Counted from the first letter of the stretch, positions 27,735 through 37,373 are shown. The stretch is 64,000 bases of DNA from Nocardia cerradoensis NBRC 101014 (GCF_000308535.1 NZ_BAFW01000388.1:1-64000), one strand, 5' to 3'. Notes: generated from the sequence alone by a model not told the origin. Translations and numbers: made by a program.

Positions 27735-28649
27735 GTGATCGCGTTGTTCGCCCCTGGACAGGGCTCTCAGACACCCGGCATGCTCGCGCCATGGCTCGAT
27801 CTTCCCGGCGCGCGTGACCGCCTCGAACTGTGGTCCAAGGCCTCCGGCCTGGATCTGCTCCGCCTCGGCACCACTGCCACCGCGGAGGAGATCACCGATA
27901 CCGCGGTGACCCAGCCGCTGGTCGTCGCCGCCGCGCTGCTGGCTTTCGCCGAGATTCCGCACGAAGCGGTTCCGGCGGATACCATCGTCGCCGGACATTC
28001 GGTCGGCGAGCTCGCCGCCGCAGCCGTCGCCGGCGTCGTCTCCCCCGATGACGCGGTGAAACTGGCCGCGATCCGCGGTGCGGAGATGGCGAAGGCGTGC
28101 GCGCTGGTCCCGACCGGCATGTCCGCCGTGCTCGGTGGCGACGAAGCCGCCGTGCTCGACCGGCTCGCCGAGCTCGACCTGGTCCCGGCCAACCGCAACG
28201 CGGTCGGCCAGATCGTGGCGGCAGGCCGGCTGGATGCGCTGGCGGAACTGGCCGCGAACCCGCCGGAGAAGGCGCGGATTCGCGCGCTGCCCGTCGCCGG
28301 GGCCTTCCACACCGCGTTCATGGCACCCGCCCAGGACGCCGTGGCCGAAGCCATCTCCCAGATGGTTCCGGGTGAGCCGACCCGTACCCTGCTGTCGAAC
28401 TACGACGGCAAGCCGGTCGACTCGGGCTCCGACGCCATCGAGAAGCTGGCGGCACAGGTGACCCGGCCCGTCCGGTGGGATCTGTGCACCGAAACCGTTC
28501 GCGCGGCAGGGGTTTCCGCGGTGGCCGAGTTGCCGCCGGCCGGAACCCTGGTCGGCATCGCCAAGCGGGAGCTCAAGGGCACCCCGAATCTGGCGCTGAA
28601 GACCCCCGAGAACATCCCCGCGTTTGTCGAGCTCTCGGCAACCGGCTAG
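27735..28649 (+). CDS. fabD: Malonyl-CoA:ACP transacylase FabD
   Basis: Loads malonyl groups on AcpM for FAS-II elongation. 304 residues. Nucleophile Ser89 in AGHSVGE, catalytic His in GAFHTAFM near 194, entry motif FAPGQGSQTPGM. GTG start 27735 gives IALFAPGQG at the N-terminus as in relatives; the earlier frame to 27642 runs through the MabR operator. First gene of fabD-acpM-kasA. Confidence 0.95.
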   Translation: MIALFAPGQGSQTPGMLAPWLDLPGARDRLELWSKASGLDLLRLGTTATAEEITDTAVTQPLVVAAALLAFAEIPHEAVPADTIVAGHSVGELAAAAVAGVVSPDDAVKLAAIRGAEMAKACALVPTGMSAVLGGDEAAVLDRLAELDLVPANRNAVGQIVAAGRLDALAELAANPPEKARIRALPVAGAFHTAFMAPAQDAVAEAISQMVPGEPTRTLLSNYDGKPVDSGSDAIEKLAAQVTRPVRWDLCTETVRAAGVSAVAELPPAGTLVGIAKRELKGTPNLALKTPENIPAFVELSATG

Positions 28650-28779
28650 CTTTCCTCGCGGCTCGCAGTGACGCGACCGTGAGCGAGCAGGACGAAACAT
28701 TCGTCCACCTCGTACCGAAGAAATAATCGGACCTCCGATTCACGTCGGACCAACGAAGGAACAAGAAGGGAGCCACCAA

Positions 28780-29079
28780 GTGGCCGCTCTGACCCAGGAA
28801 CAGATCGTCGAAGAGCTCGGCAAGATCATCGAAGAGGTGACCGGCATCGAGCCCTCCGAGGTGACGATCGAGAAGTCTTTCGTCGATGACCTGGACATCG
28901 ACTCGCTGTCGATGGTCGAGATCGCCGTGCAGACCGAGGACAAGTACGGCGTGAAGATCCCCGACGAGGATCTCGCCAGCCTCAAGACCGTGGGTGACGC
29001 CGTCTCCTACATCCAGAAGCTCGAGGCCGAGAACTCCGACGCGGCCGCCGAGCTCAAGGCCAAGTTCGACGCCCAGTAA
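28780..29079 (+). CDS. acpM: Meromycolate-extension acyl carrier protein AcpM
   Basis: 99 residues. Carries acyl chains on 4'-phosphopantetheine at Ser42 in [10 protein letters not shown]. It is longer than housekeeping ACPs because of the C-terminal tail ([14 protein letters not shown]) typical of mycolate AcpM. GTG follows GAAGGGAGCC. Kas gene begins 10 bases after its stop. Confidence 0.95.
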   Translation: MAALTQEQIVEELGKIIEEVTGIEPSEVTIEKSFVDDLDIDSLSMVEIAVQTEDKYGVKIPDEDLASLKTVGDAVSYIQKLEAENSDAAAELKAKFDAQ

Positions 29080-29089
29080 GGCCGACACC

Positions 29090-30340
29090 GTGACCACTCC
29101 TTCCACTTTGAACGGGAACTTCCCGAACGTCGTCGTCACCAGCTTGGCGGCGACCACGTCGATCGCGGGTGACGTCGATGCGACGTGGAAGGGACTCCTC
29201 AACGGCGAGAGCGGCATCGACGTTCTCGAGGATTCCTTCATCGAGGAATACGACCTGCCGGTTCGCATCGGCGGCCACCTGAAGGTTTCGCCGGACACCC
29301 TGCTCAGCCGAGTCGAGATCCGCCGCATGGCCTATGTCGAGCGGCTGGCGATGGTGCTGGGGCGTGAGGTGTGGAAGAACGCCGGCAGCCCCGAGGTCGA
29401 TCCCGAGCGCCTGGCCGTGGCGATCGGCACCGGCCTCGGCGGCGGCGACGCGCTCATCGACTCGGTGGACAAGCTGAAGAACGGCGGCTACCGCAAGATC
29501 TCGCCGCTGGCCGTTCAGATGGTCATGCCGAACGGGCCGTCCGCTGTCGTGGGCCTCGAATTGGGGGCCAAGGCGGGAGTGGTCACCCCGGTCTCGGCAT
29601 GTTCGTCGGGATCCGAGGGCATCGCCAACGCGTGGCGGATGATCGTCATGGGCGACGCCGACATGGTCGTCACCGGCGGTGTCGAGGGCTACATCTCCGA
29701 CGTGCCGATCGCCGCGTTCTCCATGATGCGCGCGATGAGCACCCGCAACGACGACCCCAAGGGCGCGTCGCGGCCGTTCGACAAGGATCGTGACGGCTTC
29801 GTCTTCGGCGAGGCCGGTGCGCTGATGGTCGTGGAGACCGAAGAGCACGCCAAGGCGCGCGGGGCCACCATCCACGCTCGCCTGCTGGGTGCCGGCATCA
29901 CTTCCGACGGCTTCCATCTGGTCGCCCCGGATCCCACGGGTGCCGGCGCGGCGCGCGCCATGGAGCGCGCCATGCAGACCGCCGGACTGTCGAAGTCCGA
30001 CATCACGCACATCAACGCGCACGCGACCGCCACCCCGATCGGGGACACCGCGGAAGCGAACGCGATCCACAAGGCCGTGGGCAAGCACGCCTCGGTCTAC
30101 GCGCCCAAGTCCGCCCTGGGCCACTCGATCGGCGCTGTGGGCGCCCTCGAGTCGGTACTCACAGTGCTCAGCATTCGCGACGGCATCGTTCCGCCCACGC
30201 TGAACCTGGAGAACCAGGACCCGGAGATCGACCTGGATGTCGTGCACGGTGAGGCCCGTCGCCAGGACATCGAGTACGCGATCAACAACTCGTTCGGTTT
30301 CGGCGGCCACAACGTGGCGCTCGCCTTCGGACGGTACTGA
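29090..30340 (+). CDS. kasA: Beta-ketoacyl-ACP synthase KasA
   Basis: Elongates meromycolate precursors in FAS-II. 416 residues. The Cys171-His311-His345 triad of KasA is present at the same numbers ([25 protein letters not shown]). GTG 29090 gives [16 protein letters not shown], matching the mycobacterial N-terminus. Downstream, M. tuberculosis has kasB; here there is a terminator-like hairpin and then accD6, so this is the only Kas enzyme of the block. Confidence 0.95.
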   Translation: MTTPSTLNGNFPNVVVTSLAATTSIAGDVDATWKGLLNGESGIDVLEDSFIEEYDLPVRIGGHLKVSPDTLLSRVEIRRMAYVERLAMVLGREVWKNAGSPEVDPERLAVAIGTGLGGGDALIDSVDKLKNGGYRKISPLAVQMVMPNGPSAVVGLELGAKAGVVTPVSACSSGSEGIANAWRMIVMGDADMVVTGGVEGYISDVPIAAFSMMRAMSTRNDDPKGASRPFDKDRDGFVFGEAGALMVVETEEHAKARGATIHARLLGAGITSDGFHLVAPDPTGAGAARAMERAMQTAGLSKSDITHINAHATATPIGDTAEANAIHKAVGKHASVYAPKSALGHSIGAVGALESVLTVLSIRDGIVPPTLNLENQDPEIDLDVVHGEARRQDIEYAINNSFGFGGHNVALAFGRY

Positions 30341-30379
30341 TCCGACTCGTCGACAACGTCTGTCGACAACTTCAGCGAA

Positions 30380-30438
30380 CCCGGTGGGGCTTTTCGGCCA
30401 AGGCAGATTCCCTCGTCGAAAAGCCCCACCGGGATTTT
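30380..30438 (+). terminator. 17-bp perfect hairpin between kasA and accD6
   Basis: CCCGGTGGGGCTTTTCG (30380-30396) pairs exactly with 30417-30433 across a 20-base loop, followed by ATTTT. It would end or attenuate the fabD-acpM-kasA transcript, leaving accD6 to a promoter of its own or to readthrough. Confidence 0.85.
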
Positions 30439-30490
30439 CATCTTCGCAGCCGCGTCAGCGACTCCACATTTCCCTCGAGGAGAGACCGCG

Positions 30491-31936
30491 ATGACCATCA
30501 TGGCCCCCGCGCAGGCGGATGCCACGACCGATCCCCGTGATCCGCTGGGTCGGTTGCAGCGCTTCTTCGATCCCGGAACCGTTCTTCCGCTCCACCCGCG
30601 CGACAAGTCCGGCGTGCTGGCCGCCATCGGCGAGGTCGACGGCGTGCGCACCGTCGCGTACTGCTCCGACGCCACCGTGATGGGCGGCGCCATGGGTGTC
30701 GACGGGTGCAAGCACATCGTGGACGCGATCGATACCGCCATCGACTCCCGGATTCCGGTCGTCGGCATCTGGCATTCGGGCGGTGCGCGCCTGGCCGAGG
30801 GCGTCGAGGCACTGCACGCGGTGGGCACCGTCTTCGAGGCGATGGTTCGCGCCTCGGGCCTGGTCCCCCAGATCTCGATCGTGGTCGGCTTCGCCGCCGG
30901 CGGCGCCGCGTACGGTCCGGCGCTGACCGACGTCGTGATCATGGCGCCCGAGGGCCGCGTCTTCGTCACCGGTCCGGACGTCGTCAAGTCGGTCACCGGG
31001 GAGAACGTCGACATGGCCACCCTCGGTGGTCCCGAGACCCACGGCAAGAAGTCCGGTGTGTGCCATATCGTCGCCGACGACGAGAACGACGCGATGCACC
31101 GCGGCCGTCGCCTGGTCTCGATGTTCGCCGAACAGGGCGAGTTCGACCTGTCCGCCGCCGCCCACGGCGATGTGGACCTCAAGGCGATGCTGCCGGCGTC
31201 GGCCAAGCGTGCCTACGACGTCAAGCCGGTCGTGCGCGAACTGCTCGACAAGATCCCCTCGCCGGACGGCGACGACGAATCCTCGTTCGAGGAGTTGCAG
31301 GGCGGTTACGCCCGCAGCATCGTCACCGGTCTCGGCCGCCTCGGTGGTCGCACGGTCGGTGTGCTCGCCAACAACCCGCTGCGCATGGGCGGCTGCCTCA
31401 CCAGCGAATCCGCCGAGAAGGCAGCGCGTTTCGTGCGGCTGTGCAACTCGTTCGGCATTCCGCTGGTCGTGATCACCGACGTGCCCGGCTATCTGCCCGG
31501 TGTCGGCATGGAATGGGAGGGTGTGGTGCGCCGCGGCGCGAAACTGCTGCACGCCTTCGCCGAGGCCCGCGTTCCGCGCGTCACCCTGGTGACCCGGAAG
31601 ATCTACGGCGGTGCCTACATCGCGATGAACGCCCGCTCGCTGGGCGCGACGGCGGTGTACGCCTGGCCGGAGTCCGAGGTCGCCGTGATGGGCGCCAAGG
31701 CCGCGGTCGGCATCCTGCACAAGAAGGCCATCGCGAAGGCCCCCGAGGAGGAGCGCGAGGCTCTGATCGAGCGCCTCACCGCCGAACACGAGACCATCGC
31801 CGGCGGAGTCGGGCGGGCCCTGTCCATCGGCGTCGTGGACGAGGTCATCGATCCCGCCAAGACCCGGTCCACCATTGCCGCGGCGCTGGCCTCGGCCCCG
31901 GCCAAGGCCAGCCACAACAAGAACATCCCGCTGTAA
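30491..31936 (+). CDS. accD6: Acyl-CoA carboxylase carboxyltransferase AccD6
   Basis: Beta subunit transferring CO2 from biotinyl-AccA to acetyl-CoA, giving malonyl-CoA for FAS-I/II and mycolates. 481 residues with crotonase-like N and C halves: oxyanion motifs GIWHSGGARLAEG near 96 and GFAAGGAAYGPA near 138, and C-terminal VPGYLPGVGMEW and RKIYGGAYIAM. GAGGAGAG precedes the ATG. Position equals Rv2247. The biotinylated subunit is encoded elsewhere. Confidence 0.94.
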   Translation: MTIMAPAQADATTDPRDPLGRLQRFFDPGTVLPLHPRDKSGVLAAIGEVDGVRTVAYCSDATVMGGAMGVDGCKHIVDAIDTAIDSRIPVVGIWHSGGARLAEGVEALHAVGTVFEAMVRASGLVPQISIVVGFAAGGAAYGPALTDVVIMAPEGRVFVTGPDVVKSVTGENVDMATLGGPETHGKKSGVCHIVADDENDAMHRGRRLVSMFAEQGEFDLSAAAHGDVDLKAMLPASAKRAYDVKPVVRELLDKIPSPDGDDESSFEELQGGYARSIVTGLGRLGGRTVGVLANNPLRMGGCLTSESAEKAARFVRLCNSFGIPLVVITDVPGYLPGVGMEWEGVVRRGAKLLHAFAEARVPRVTLVTRKIYGGAYIAMNARSLGATAVYAWPESEVAVMGAKAAVGILHKKAIAKAPEEEREALIERLTAEHETIAGGVGRALSIGVVDEVIDPAKTRSTIAAALASAPAKASHNKNIPL

Positions 31937-31957
31937 AGCCTTCGGCGCCAATACATC

Positions 31958-31996
31958 ACGGGTGGTCTCCGCTTCGGAGACCACCCGTCGTATTTT
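31958..31996 (+). terminator. Rho-independent-type terminator after accD6
   Basis: ACGGGTGGTCTCC-GCTTC-GGAGACCACCCGT, perfect 13-bp stem (31958-31988), followed by CGTATTTT. Lies between convergent accD6 and the DUF3145 gene and may serve both. Confidence 0.88.
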
Positions 31997-32013
31997 CCCG
32001 ATCGATGTGGGGT

Positions 32014-32541
32014 TCAGCCGACGTCGCGGCGGAGCCAGGTGACCTCGGCGCCTTCACCGCCGGTGCGGAAGGGTTCGAGTTCGTCGTCCCAGGCGGTGCC
32101 CAGAGCGCGATCGATGTCGGCGGAGATGTCGCCGTGGCGGCCACGAGCCCGGGCCGCGCGCACGATTTCCCGCAGGCGCATCTCGCCGACCATGACGTCG
32201 CCGTTGGCGCTCATCGCGCCGGTCCACAATCCCAGACCGGGAACGAAACTGTACCGTTCGCCGTCGACGCCTTCGGAGGGATCCTCGGTGACCTCGAAGC
32301 GCAGCACCGGCCAATCCCGCAACGCCTTGGCAATTCGCCCCGCCGTGCCGACCGGACCCACCCAATCGGTGGTTGCGCGCAGTTGTCCCGCGGCGGCCGG
32401 CTGGGCGGTCCAGCGCAGCGACGCAGGCGATTTCAGAGTGGAGGAAAGCGTCCATTCGATGTGCGGGCACAGCGCGGCCGGTGACGCGTGGATGTACACC
32501 ACACCACACGTCACATCCGCGAACTGATCAGATGCGCGCAC
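32014..32541 (-). CDS. DUF3145 family protein
   Basis: 175 residues. Conserved actinobacterial protein: VVYIHASPAALCPHIEWTLS, LRATTDWVGPVGTAGRIA, EVTEDPSEGVDGERYSF and WTGAMSANGDVMVGEMRLR. Start is GTG 32541, 7 bases after GGAGG; the ATG at 32583 lacks a site. Function unknown; its frequent neighbourhood with lipid-synthesis genes is only suggestive. Confidence 0.88.
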   Translation of the reverse strand: MRASDQFADVTCGVVYIHASPAALCPHIEWTLSSTLKSPASLRWTAQPAAAGQLRATTDWVGPVGTAGRIAKALRDWPVLRFEVTEDPSEGVDGERYSFVPGLGLWTGAMSANGDVMVGEMRLREIVRAARARGRHGDISADIDRALGTAWDDELEPFRTGGEGAEVTWLRRDVG

Positions 32542-32637
32542 CTGTACACCTCCAGCCTCGACGTCGGACGTCTTCCCCAACATCCCGTCGAGCGCAGGCG
32601 TTGCCCGAGTTTACTGGAGTGCCCGATGTTACGGCTG

Positions 32638-33471
32638 TTACTTTTCGGCCGTGTCGCGAATCCGCTGGATATCGGCGATGACGGCATCGCTGAACGTCGG
32701 CCACACCGCTCGGGCCCAATCGCCGAAATTCTCGTCGCTCAACGCCACACACGCCACCCCGATCTCCGGATCCACCCACAGGAAGGTGCCGGACTGCCCG
32801 AAATGCCCGTAGGTTCCCGGCGAGTTGGCTCCCCCCGTCCAATGCGGAGTCTTGTGGTCGCGGATCTCGAATCCCAGACCCCAATCATTGGGGCGCTGCG
32901 ATCCGTATCCGGGAAGTACTCCGCCGACGCCCGGGAATTGCACGGAGGTCGCCGCGGTGAGCATGTCACCGGATATCAAGATCGGGTTCAGCAATTCTCC
33001 GGCGAAACGCAGCAGATCGTTCACCGTGGAGCGGGCGGCGTGTCCGGCGGATCCGGCCAGGACCGAGGATTTCATTCCGAGTGGCTCGAATACGGCTTGC
33101 CGCAGATATTCCGGAAATTCGATTCCGGTCTCGCGCGTGAGGAACTCGGCGAGCACCTCGAATCCGGCGCTGGAATAGATGCGGCGCTGCCCGGGCTCGG
33201 CCATGATCACGGTGGTGTCGAAGGCCAGTCCCGCCGTATGCGCCAGCAGATGCCGCACGGTGGAGCCGGGCGGGCCGGCGGGCTGGTCCAGTTCGATCGC
33301 ACCTTCTTCGACCGCCACCAGAACCGCATAGGCGGCAAGGGGTTTCGTGACCGACGCGAGAGCGAACACCCGATCGAGGTCGCCCTCGGTGCCGACCACG
33401 CCTTGGGTATCGACGACGCCCGCGGCGGCGTGCCGGACGGGCCAGTCGCGAATCTGTTCCAGTGCTCGCAC
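32638..33471 (-). CDS. Serine beta-lactamase-like hydrolase
   Basis: 277 residues. Class C/esterase fold: nucleophile in LASVTKPL (SxxK near residue 41), Tyr motif YSSAGFE in place of YxN, and HFGQSG as the third motif. No signal peptide, so cytoplasmic esterase or peptidase-like rather than secreted lactamase. Start GTG 33471; the longer frame runs through the MerR gene antisense. It follows the MerR gene on the same strand after 50 bases. Confidence 0.82.
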   Translation of the reverse strand: MRALEQIRDWPVRHAAAGVVDTQGVVGTEGDLDRVFALASVTKPLAAYAVLVAVEEGAIELDQPAGPPGSTVRHLLAHTAGLAFDTTVIMAEPGQRRIYSSAGFEVLAEFLTRETGIEFPEYLRQAVFEPLGMKSSVLAGSAGHAARSTVNDLLRFAGELLNPILISGDMLTAATSVQFPGVGGVLPGYGSQRPNDWGLGFEIRDHKTPHWTGGANSPGTYGHFGQSGTFLWVDPEIGVACVALSDENFGDWARAVWPTFSDAVIADIQRIRDTAEK

Positions 33472-33521
33472 GGCACCGAGCCTACGAGAAGGGCCCCAGC
33501 CCACCGCCGCGGGGAGGCCGG

Positions 33522-33893
33522 TTACGCCGGGCCGTCGCTGCGATAGGGCGCGGCCACCAGTTGCTCGTCCTGACGGGCCAGCAGCGTGCGGCGCCGGGTC
33601 AGCTCGGCGATCTGCGCGTCGAGGTGAGACAGGCCCTCCCGCACGATCTTTCGGGTGTGATCGCAGTGCTGCAAGCCCGTGGCGGTCGCACACGGCAGCA
33701 GTTCACGGATGGCGCTGGACGGCAGTCCGGCGGCGAGCAACTCGCGAATACGGTGTACCCGCTGGGGTGCGTCGTCGGCGTAGACGCGGTAGCCGTTGCC
33801 GTCGCGGCGGGCGCTCAGCAGTCCCTGTTCCTCGTAGTAGCGCAGCAGGCGGGTGCTGACGCCGGTGATGTTCGCCAGCTCGCCGATCAGCAC
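33522..33893 (-). CDS. MerR-family regulator
   Basis: 123 residues. Winged-helix IGELANITGVSTRLLRYYEE at the N-terminus, then the dimerisation coiled coil (LSHLDAQIAELTRRRTLLAR). One Cys pair (PCATATGLQHC) might sense redox or metal, but there is no full metal-binding loop. GTG start at 33893. Divergent from the alpha/beta hydrolase at 33948 with a MerR-type operator between them. Confidence 0.85.
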   Translation of the reverse strand: MLIGELANITGVSTRLLRYYEEQGLLSARRDGNGYRVYADDAPQRVHRIRELLAAGLPSSAIRELLPCATATGLQHCDHTRKIVREGLSHLDAQIAELTRRRTLLARQDEQLVAAPYRSDGPA

Positions 33894-33908
33894 CGCACCC
33901 TCCCGGAC

Positions 33909-33939
33909 TTGACCTTCACACTCATGTCAATCCCTAACG
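33909..33939 (+). promoter_or_regulatory. MerR-type promoter/operator of the hydrolase gene
   Basis: TTGACC (33909-33914) and an inverted TCATGTCAA (33922-33930) form the dyad TTGAC/GTCAA; a -10-like CTAACG begins at 33934, about 19 bp from the -35, the long spacer MerR proteins correct by DNA twisting. Only 8 bases separate it from the ATG at 33948, so the mRNA may be leaderless. Confidence 0.6.
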
Positions 33940-33947
33940 TCGCGGCC

Positions 33948-34721
33948 ATGACGAACATTTCACTGTCCACATCGGTGACCGGCAGCGGTCCCGCGGTCGT
34001 GCTCGCACACGGCGCCGGCGGCGGGATCGAGGCCAACTTCGGTTCTCTGATCCCGTTGCTCGCCGAGCGGCACACCGTGATCGGCTCCGACTATCCGGCC
34101 GATGACACCGTCCTGACCCTTGACGGGTTGGCCGACGCACTGGTCGAGGAGGCCGTGGCGGCGGGCGCCGAGCGGTTCCCGATCATCGGATTCTCGCTCG
34201 GCACGGCGGTGGCGGTGCGGGCCGCCGTGCGTCATCCCGATCGGGTCACCGGGTTGGTGCTCGCGGCCGGGCTGGCACGAGCCGACCATCGGGCCCGGCT
34301 CGTGCTGGATCTGTGGCGCGGCGCGCTCGCCGCCCGCGATCACGACGCGTTCGCGCGCGTGGTGCTGCTGTCCGGATACAGTGCCGCGTTCACCAATTCG
34401 CTGCCGGACGAAATGTTTTCGCAGTATCTGACACAGATCGCGGCCCAGGTTCCGGGTGGTGCGGCGGCGCAGGCGGATCTGGTGACCCGGGTGGACACCC
34501 GCGCCGATCTGCCGCGGGTCGCGGTGCCGACCCGCGTCATCGCGGCCACGGCGGATCTGCTGGTCGATCCCGCCAATTCGCGCGAGCTGGCGGCGGCGAT
34601 TCCGGGCGCCGACTACGTCGAGGTGGCGGCGGGACACGTGCTCATGCACGAGGCGCCGCAGGAGTGGCATCGCGCCGTCCTCGACTACTTCGCGGACAGC
34701 TCCCGGATCCACGCCGCCTGA
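33948..34721 (+). CDS. Alpha/beta hydrolase, MerR target
   Basis: 257 residues. Oxyanion HGAGGG near 19-24, nucleophile elbow GFSLGTA near 84, Asp in AATADLLVD and His in VAAGHVLMHE, complete triad. ATG 33948 chosen from the divergent operator; the frame before it is the MerR gene antisense. Typical of small-ester or lactone hydrolases induced by the toxic compound sensed by the adjacent MerR protein; substrate unknown. Confidence 0.85.
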   Translation: MTNISLSTSVTGSGPAVVLAHGAGGGIEANFGSLIPLLAERHTVIGSDYPADDTVLTLDGLADALVEEAVAAGAERFPIIGFSLGTAVAVRAAVRHPDRVTGLVLAAGLARADHRARLVLDLWRGALAARDHDAFARVVLLSGYSAAFTNSLPDEMFSQYLTQIAAQVPGGAAAQADLVTRVDTRADLPRVAVPTRVIAATADLLVDPANSRELAAAIPGADYVEVAAGHVLMHEAPQEWHRAVLDYFADSSRIHAA

Positions 34722-34786
34722 CCGGTTTCCGATCCGGGTGGACACCGTACGACGCCGCAGCGATGACCGTTACCATCGGTTGCACT

Positions 34787-35977
34787 ATGGGCGAGGTTGC
34801 TGAGGTACACGGTGAGGTGGCGAGCGGTTTCGAGCCGGTCGCGGACGCGTTTCGGCGCAACTTCGCCCGGTTCGGCGAGATCGGCGCGGCCGTGGCCGTC
34901 TACGACGGGGACCGGCCGGTGGTGGATCTGTGGGCGGGGTTCCGCGATCGGCGCCGGCAGCTGCCGTGGGAGCGCGACACCATGGTTCCGGTGTTCTCCT
35001 CGACGAAGGGGATGACGGCATTCGCCGTGGCGAGTGCCGTCTCGTGCGGGGTGCTCGACTACCAGGCGCCGGTCGCGCAGTACTGGCCGGAATTCGCCGC
35101 GCACGGCAAGGAATCGATCACCGTACGGCAGCTGCTCGACCACCGCGCGGGTCTGCCGGTGCTGGATCGGGTGGTGCGGCTGTCGGATATGGCCGACCGG
35201 GATCGGCTCGCGGAGATCCTGGCCGACCAGAAACCACTGTGGAGCCCGGGCACCCGGCAGGGCTACCACCCGATCACCGCCGGGCTGTATCTGGGCGAAC
35301 TGCTCCGCCGCGTCGATCCGCGGCACCGCACCCTGGGCCGCATCTTCGCCGAGGACTTCGCCGGCCCGCTCGAGCTGGACTTCTTCATCGGACTGCCGGA
35401 GGAACAATCCCTCGATCGCATCGCCACACTCGCGTCCACCTCCGGGCTGGACGTGCTGCGCTACGAGCGGGACGTGCCGCTGCGCATCGCGATTCAGATG
35501 TTTCTGCGGCGGGGTCTGACCTATCGCGCCTTGAGCAGCCCCCGCACCGGCGCCCCCGAACGCGCCACCCGTCGCGAATTCCTCGGCGTCGAGAGCCCGG
35601 CCGCGGGCGGCGTGGGCACGGCACGGTCCCTGGCTCGGGTCTACGGTGCGGCGGCGGGACGCACCGGCGAATTGCCCATCGCACCGGGCATTCTCGACCG
35701 GCTGGCCACCGCCGACACCGTCGACGACGTGCCCGCCGACGATCTGGTGCTGCTCACCCGCAGCCGCTACCACCTGGGCTTCCGCAAATCCTGTGGCAGC
35801 TTCCGTTTCGGCAGCGACAAGCGCGCCTACGGCACCACCGGTTACGGGGGCTCGTTCGGATTCGCCGATCCGGCAACGGGTTTGGGTTTCGGCTATGTGA
35901 TGAACCGCCTCGGCACCGCCGTCCTCGACGATGTGCGGGCTCGTGCCGTCCGGGAGGCACTACTCCGCTGCGGCTGA
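34787..35977 (+). CDS. Serine esterase of the beta-lactamase (EstB/LipE) family
   Basis: 396 residues. SxxK nucleophile in FSSTKGM near residue 72, Tyr in GYHPITAGLYLGELL, third motif GTTGYGGSFGFAD. Matches the EstB/LipE group of esterases with a lactamase fold; no signal peptide. ATG 34787 or ATG 34763; neither has a ribosome site, so the start is uncertain. Follows the hydrolase gene by 65 bases but probably has its own promoter. Confidence 0.83.
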   Translation: MGEVAEVHGEVASGFEPVADAFRRNFARFGEIGAAVAVYDGDRPVVDLWAGFRDRRRQLPWERDTMVPVFSSTKGMTAFAVASAVSCGVLDYQAPVAQYWPEFAAHGKESITVRQLLDHRAGLPVLDRVVRLSDMADRDRLAEILADQKPLWSPGTRQGYHPITAGLYLGELLRRVDPRHRTLGRIFAEDFAGPLELDFFIGLPEEQSLDRIATLASTSGLDVLRYERDVPLRIAIQMFLRRGLTYRALSSPRTGAPERATRREFLGVESPAAGGVGTARSLARVYGAAAGRTGELPIAPGILDRLATADTVDDVPADDLVLLTRSRYHLGFRKSCGSFRFGSDKRAYGTTGYGGSFGFADPATGLGFGYVMNRLGTAVLDDVRARAVREALLRCG

Positions 35978-36059
35978 TCTCGCCACCCGCGCCCACTTAC
36001 CACCACTGACGATGACCTCTTCCGTGCTGTTAACTCACTCGTTGCCGGCAGGTGACCGG

Positions 36060-36080
36060 GTGTGCGAGCGAATCGCACAC
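36060..36080. promoter_or_regulatory. Inverted repeat before trpB
   Basis: GTGTGCGA-GCGAA-TCGCACAC: perfect 8-bp arms, 5-bp spacer, ending 34 bases before the trpB start. Placed as an operator; the cognate regulator is not identified. Confidence 0.5.
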
Positions 36081-36114
36081 ACTGTCCGAGCCGGACGGCG
36101 AGGAGAAAGCGCGG

Positions 36115-37356
36115 ATGCGAATGGTTATCGGACACAGGCCAACCCACGCCACCACTCGGGACGGCATCCGAGACCCCGGCAGATTCGGCGCGTTCGGCGG
36201 GCGTTACGTTCCCGAAGGACTGATGGCGGCGCTCACCGACGTGGAGAACGCCCACCGAGCGGCCTGGGCGGATCCCGAATACCACCGCGAACTCGACCGG
36301 TTGCTGCGCGAGCGCGTCGGCCGGCCGACCTTGCTGCACGCGGCGCCGCGGCTCGCGCGGGCGCTGGGAGTGCCCGGGGTGCGCGTCTTCCTCAAGCGCG
36401 AGGATATGACGCACACCGGCGCACACAAGATCAACAATGCCCTCGGGCAGGCGCTGCTGGCCGTGCGGATGGGCAAGACCCGCATCATCGCCGAAACCGG
36501 GGCGGGGCAGCACGGCGTCGCGGTGGCGACCGTCTGCGCCATGCTCGGATTGTCGTGCGTGATCTACATGGGCGCCGACGATATGGCCCGCCAGCAGAGC
36601 AACGTCGTGCGGATGCGCCTGCTCGGGGCGGACGTGCGCGCCGTTCGTTCCGGTGATCGCCGCCTGAAGGCCGCGGTGACCGAGGCCGTGCGAGATTGGG
36701 TGGCGCACACCGAAACCACGCATTTCCTGTTCGGCACCGCCACCGGGCCCGCACCCTATCCGCGCATGGTGCGCGACCATCAGAGCCGGATCGGCATCGA
36801 ATCCCGGGCACAGCTGCTGGCGGCGACGGGACGGCTGCCCGACCACGTCATCGCCTGCGTGGGCGGCGGCAGTAACGCGATCGGCATGTTCCACCCGTTC
36901 ACCGGCGATGCGCAGGTGCGGCTGACCGGCGTGGAAGCCGGGGGCCGCGGCCTACACACCGGCGAGCACGCGGCCACCCTCAGCGCGGGCACACCGGGTG
37001 AGATGGACGGCGCGTTCAGCTATGTCCTGCAGGACCACGAGGGCCAGATCGCGCGAACCCACAGCATCGCGGCCGGGCTGGACTATCCGGGGGTGGGCCC
37101 GGAACTGAGCCATCTCAAGGACATCGGCCGCATCGATCATGCCGTCGCGACCGATGCGGTGGCGCTGCGCGGACTGGATACGCTGTGCCGGACCGAAGGC
37201 ATCATCACCGCGCTCGAATCCGCGCACGCCGTCGGATATCTGCTGGAGTCGGCCGAACAGGGCGCGATCGCCGAGGACTCGCTGATCCTGCTGTGCCTGT
37301 CCGGCCGTGGCGACAAGGATCTCGCCATCGTCGCGGACCTGCTCGACGCCGGCTGA
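36115..37356 (+). CDS. trpB: Tryptophan synthase beta chain, stand-alone
   Basis: PLP enzyme joining indole and serine to tryptophan. 413 residues. Schiff-base Lys105 in THTGAHKINN, catalytic Glu127 in IIAETGAGQHG, phosphate loop GGGSNAIG and SGRGDKD near the end. ATG 36115 follows GAGGAGAAAG. TrpA, TrpC and TrpE are not beside it. A canonical trp operon probably exists elsewhere, making this a second copy that may use free or secondary-metabolite indole, but that cannot be seen here. Confidence 0.92.
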   Translation: MRMVIGHRPTHATTRDGIRDPGRFGAFGGRYVPEGLMAALTDVENAHRAAWADPEYHRELDRLLRERVGRPTLLHAAPRLARALGVPGVRVFLKREDMTHTGAHKINNALGQALLAVRMGKTRIIAETGAGQHGVAVATVCAMLGLSCVIYMGADDMARQQSNVVRMRLLGADVRAVRSGDRRLKAAVTEAVRDWVAHTETTHFLFGTATGPAPYPRMVRDHQSRIGIESRAQLLAATGRLPDHVIACVGGGSNAIGMFHPFTGDAQVRLTGVEAGGRGLHTGEHAATLSAGTPGEMDGAFSYVLQDHEGQIARTHSIAAGLDYPGVGPELSHLKDIGRIDHAVATDAVALRGLDTLCRTEGIITALESAHAVGYLLESAEQGAIAEDSLILLCLSGRGDKDLAIVADLLDAG

Positions 37357-37373
37357 CGCCGTGCGACGCCGGC

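Noticed and set aside
30380-30438. Remnant of kasB in the kasA-accD6 gap
   Set aside because: The gap is 150 bases, mostly hairpin, with no ketosynthase-like codons in any frame.
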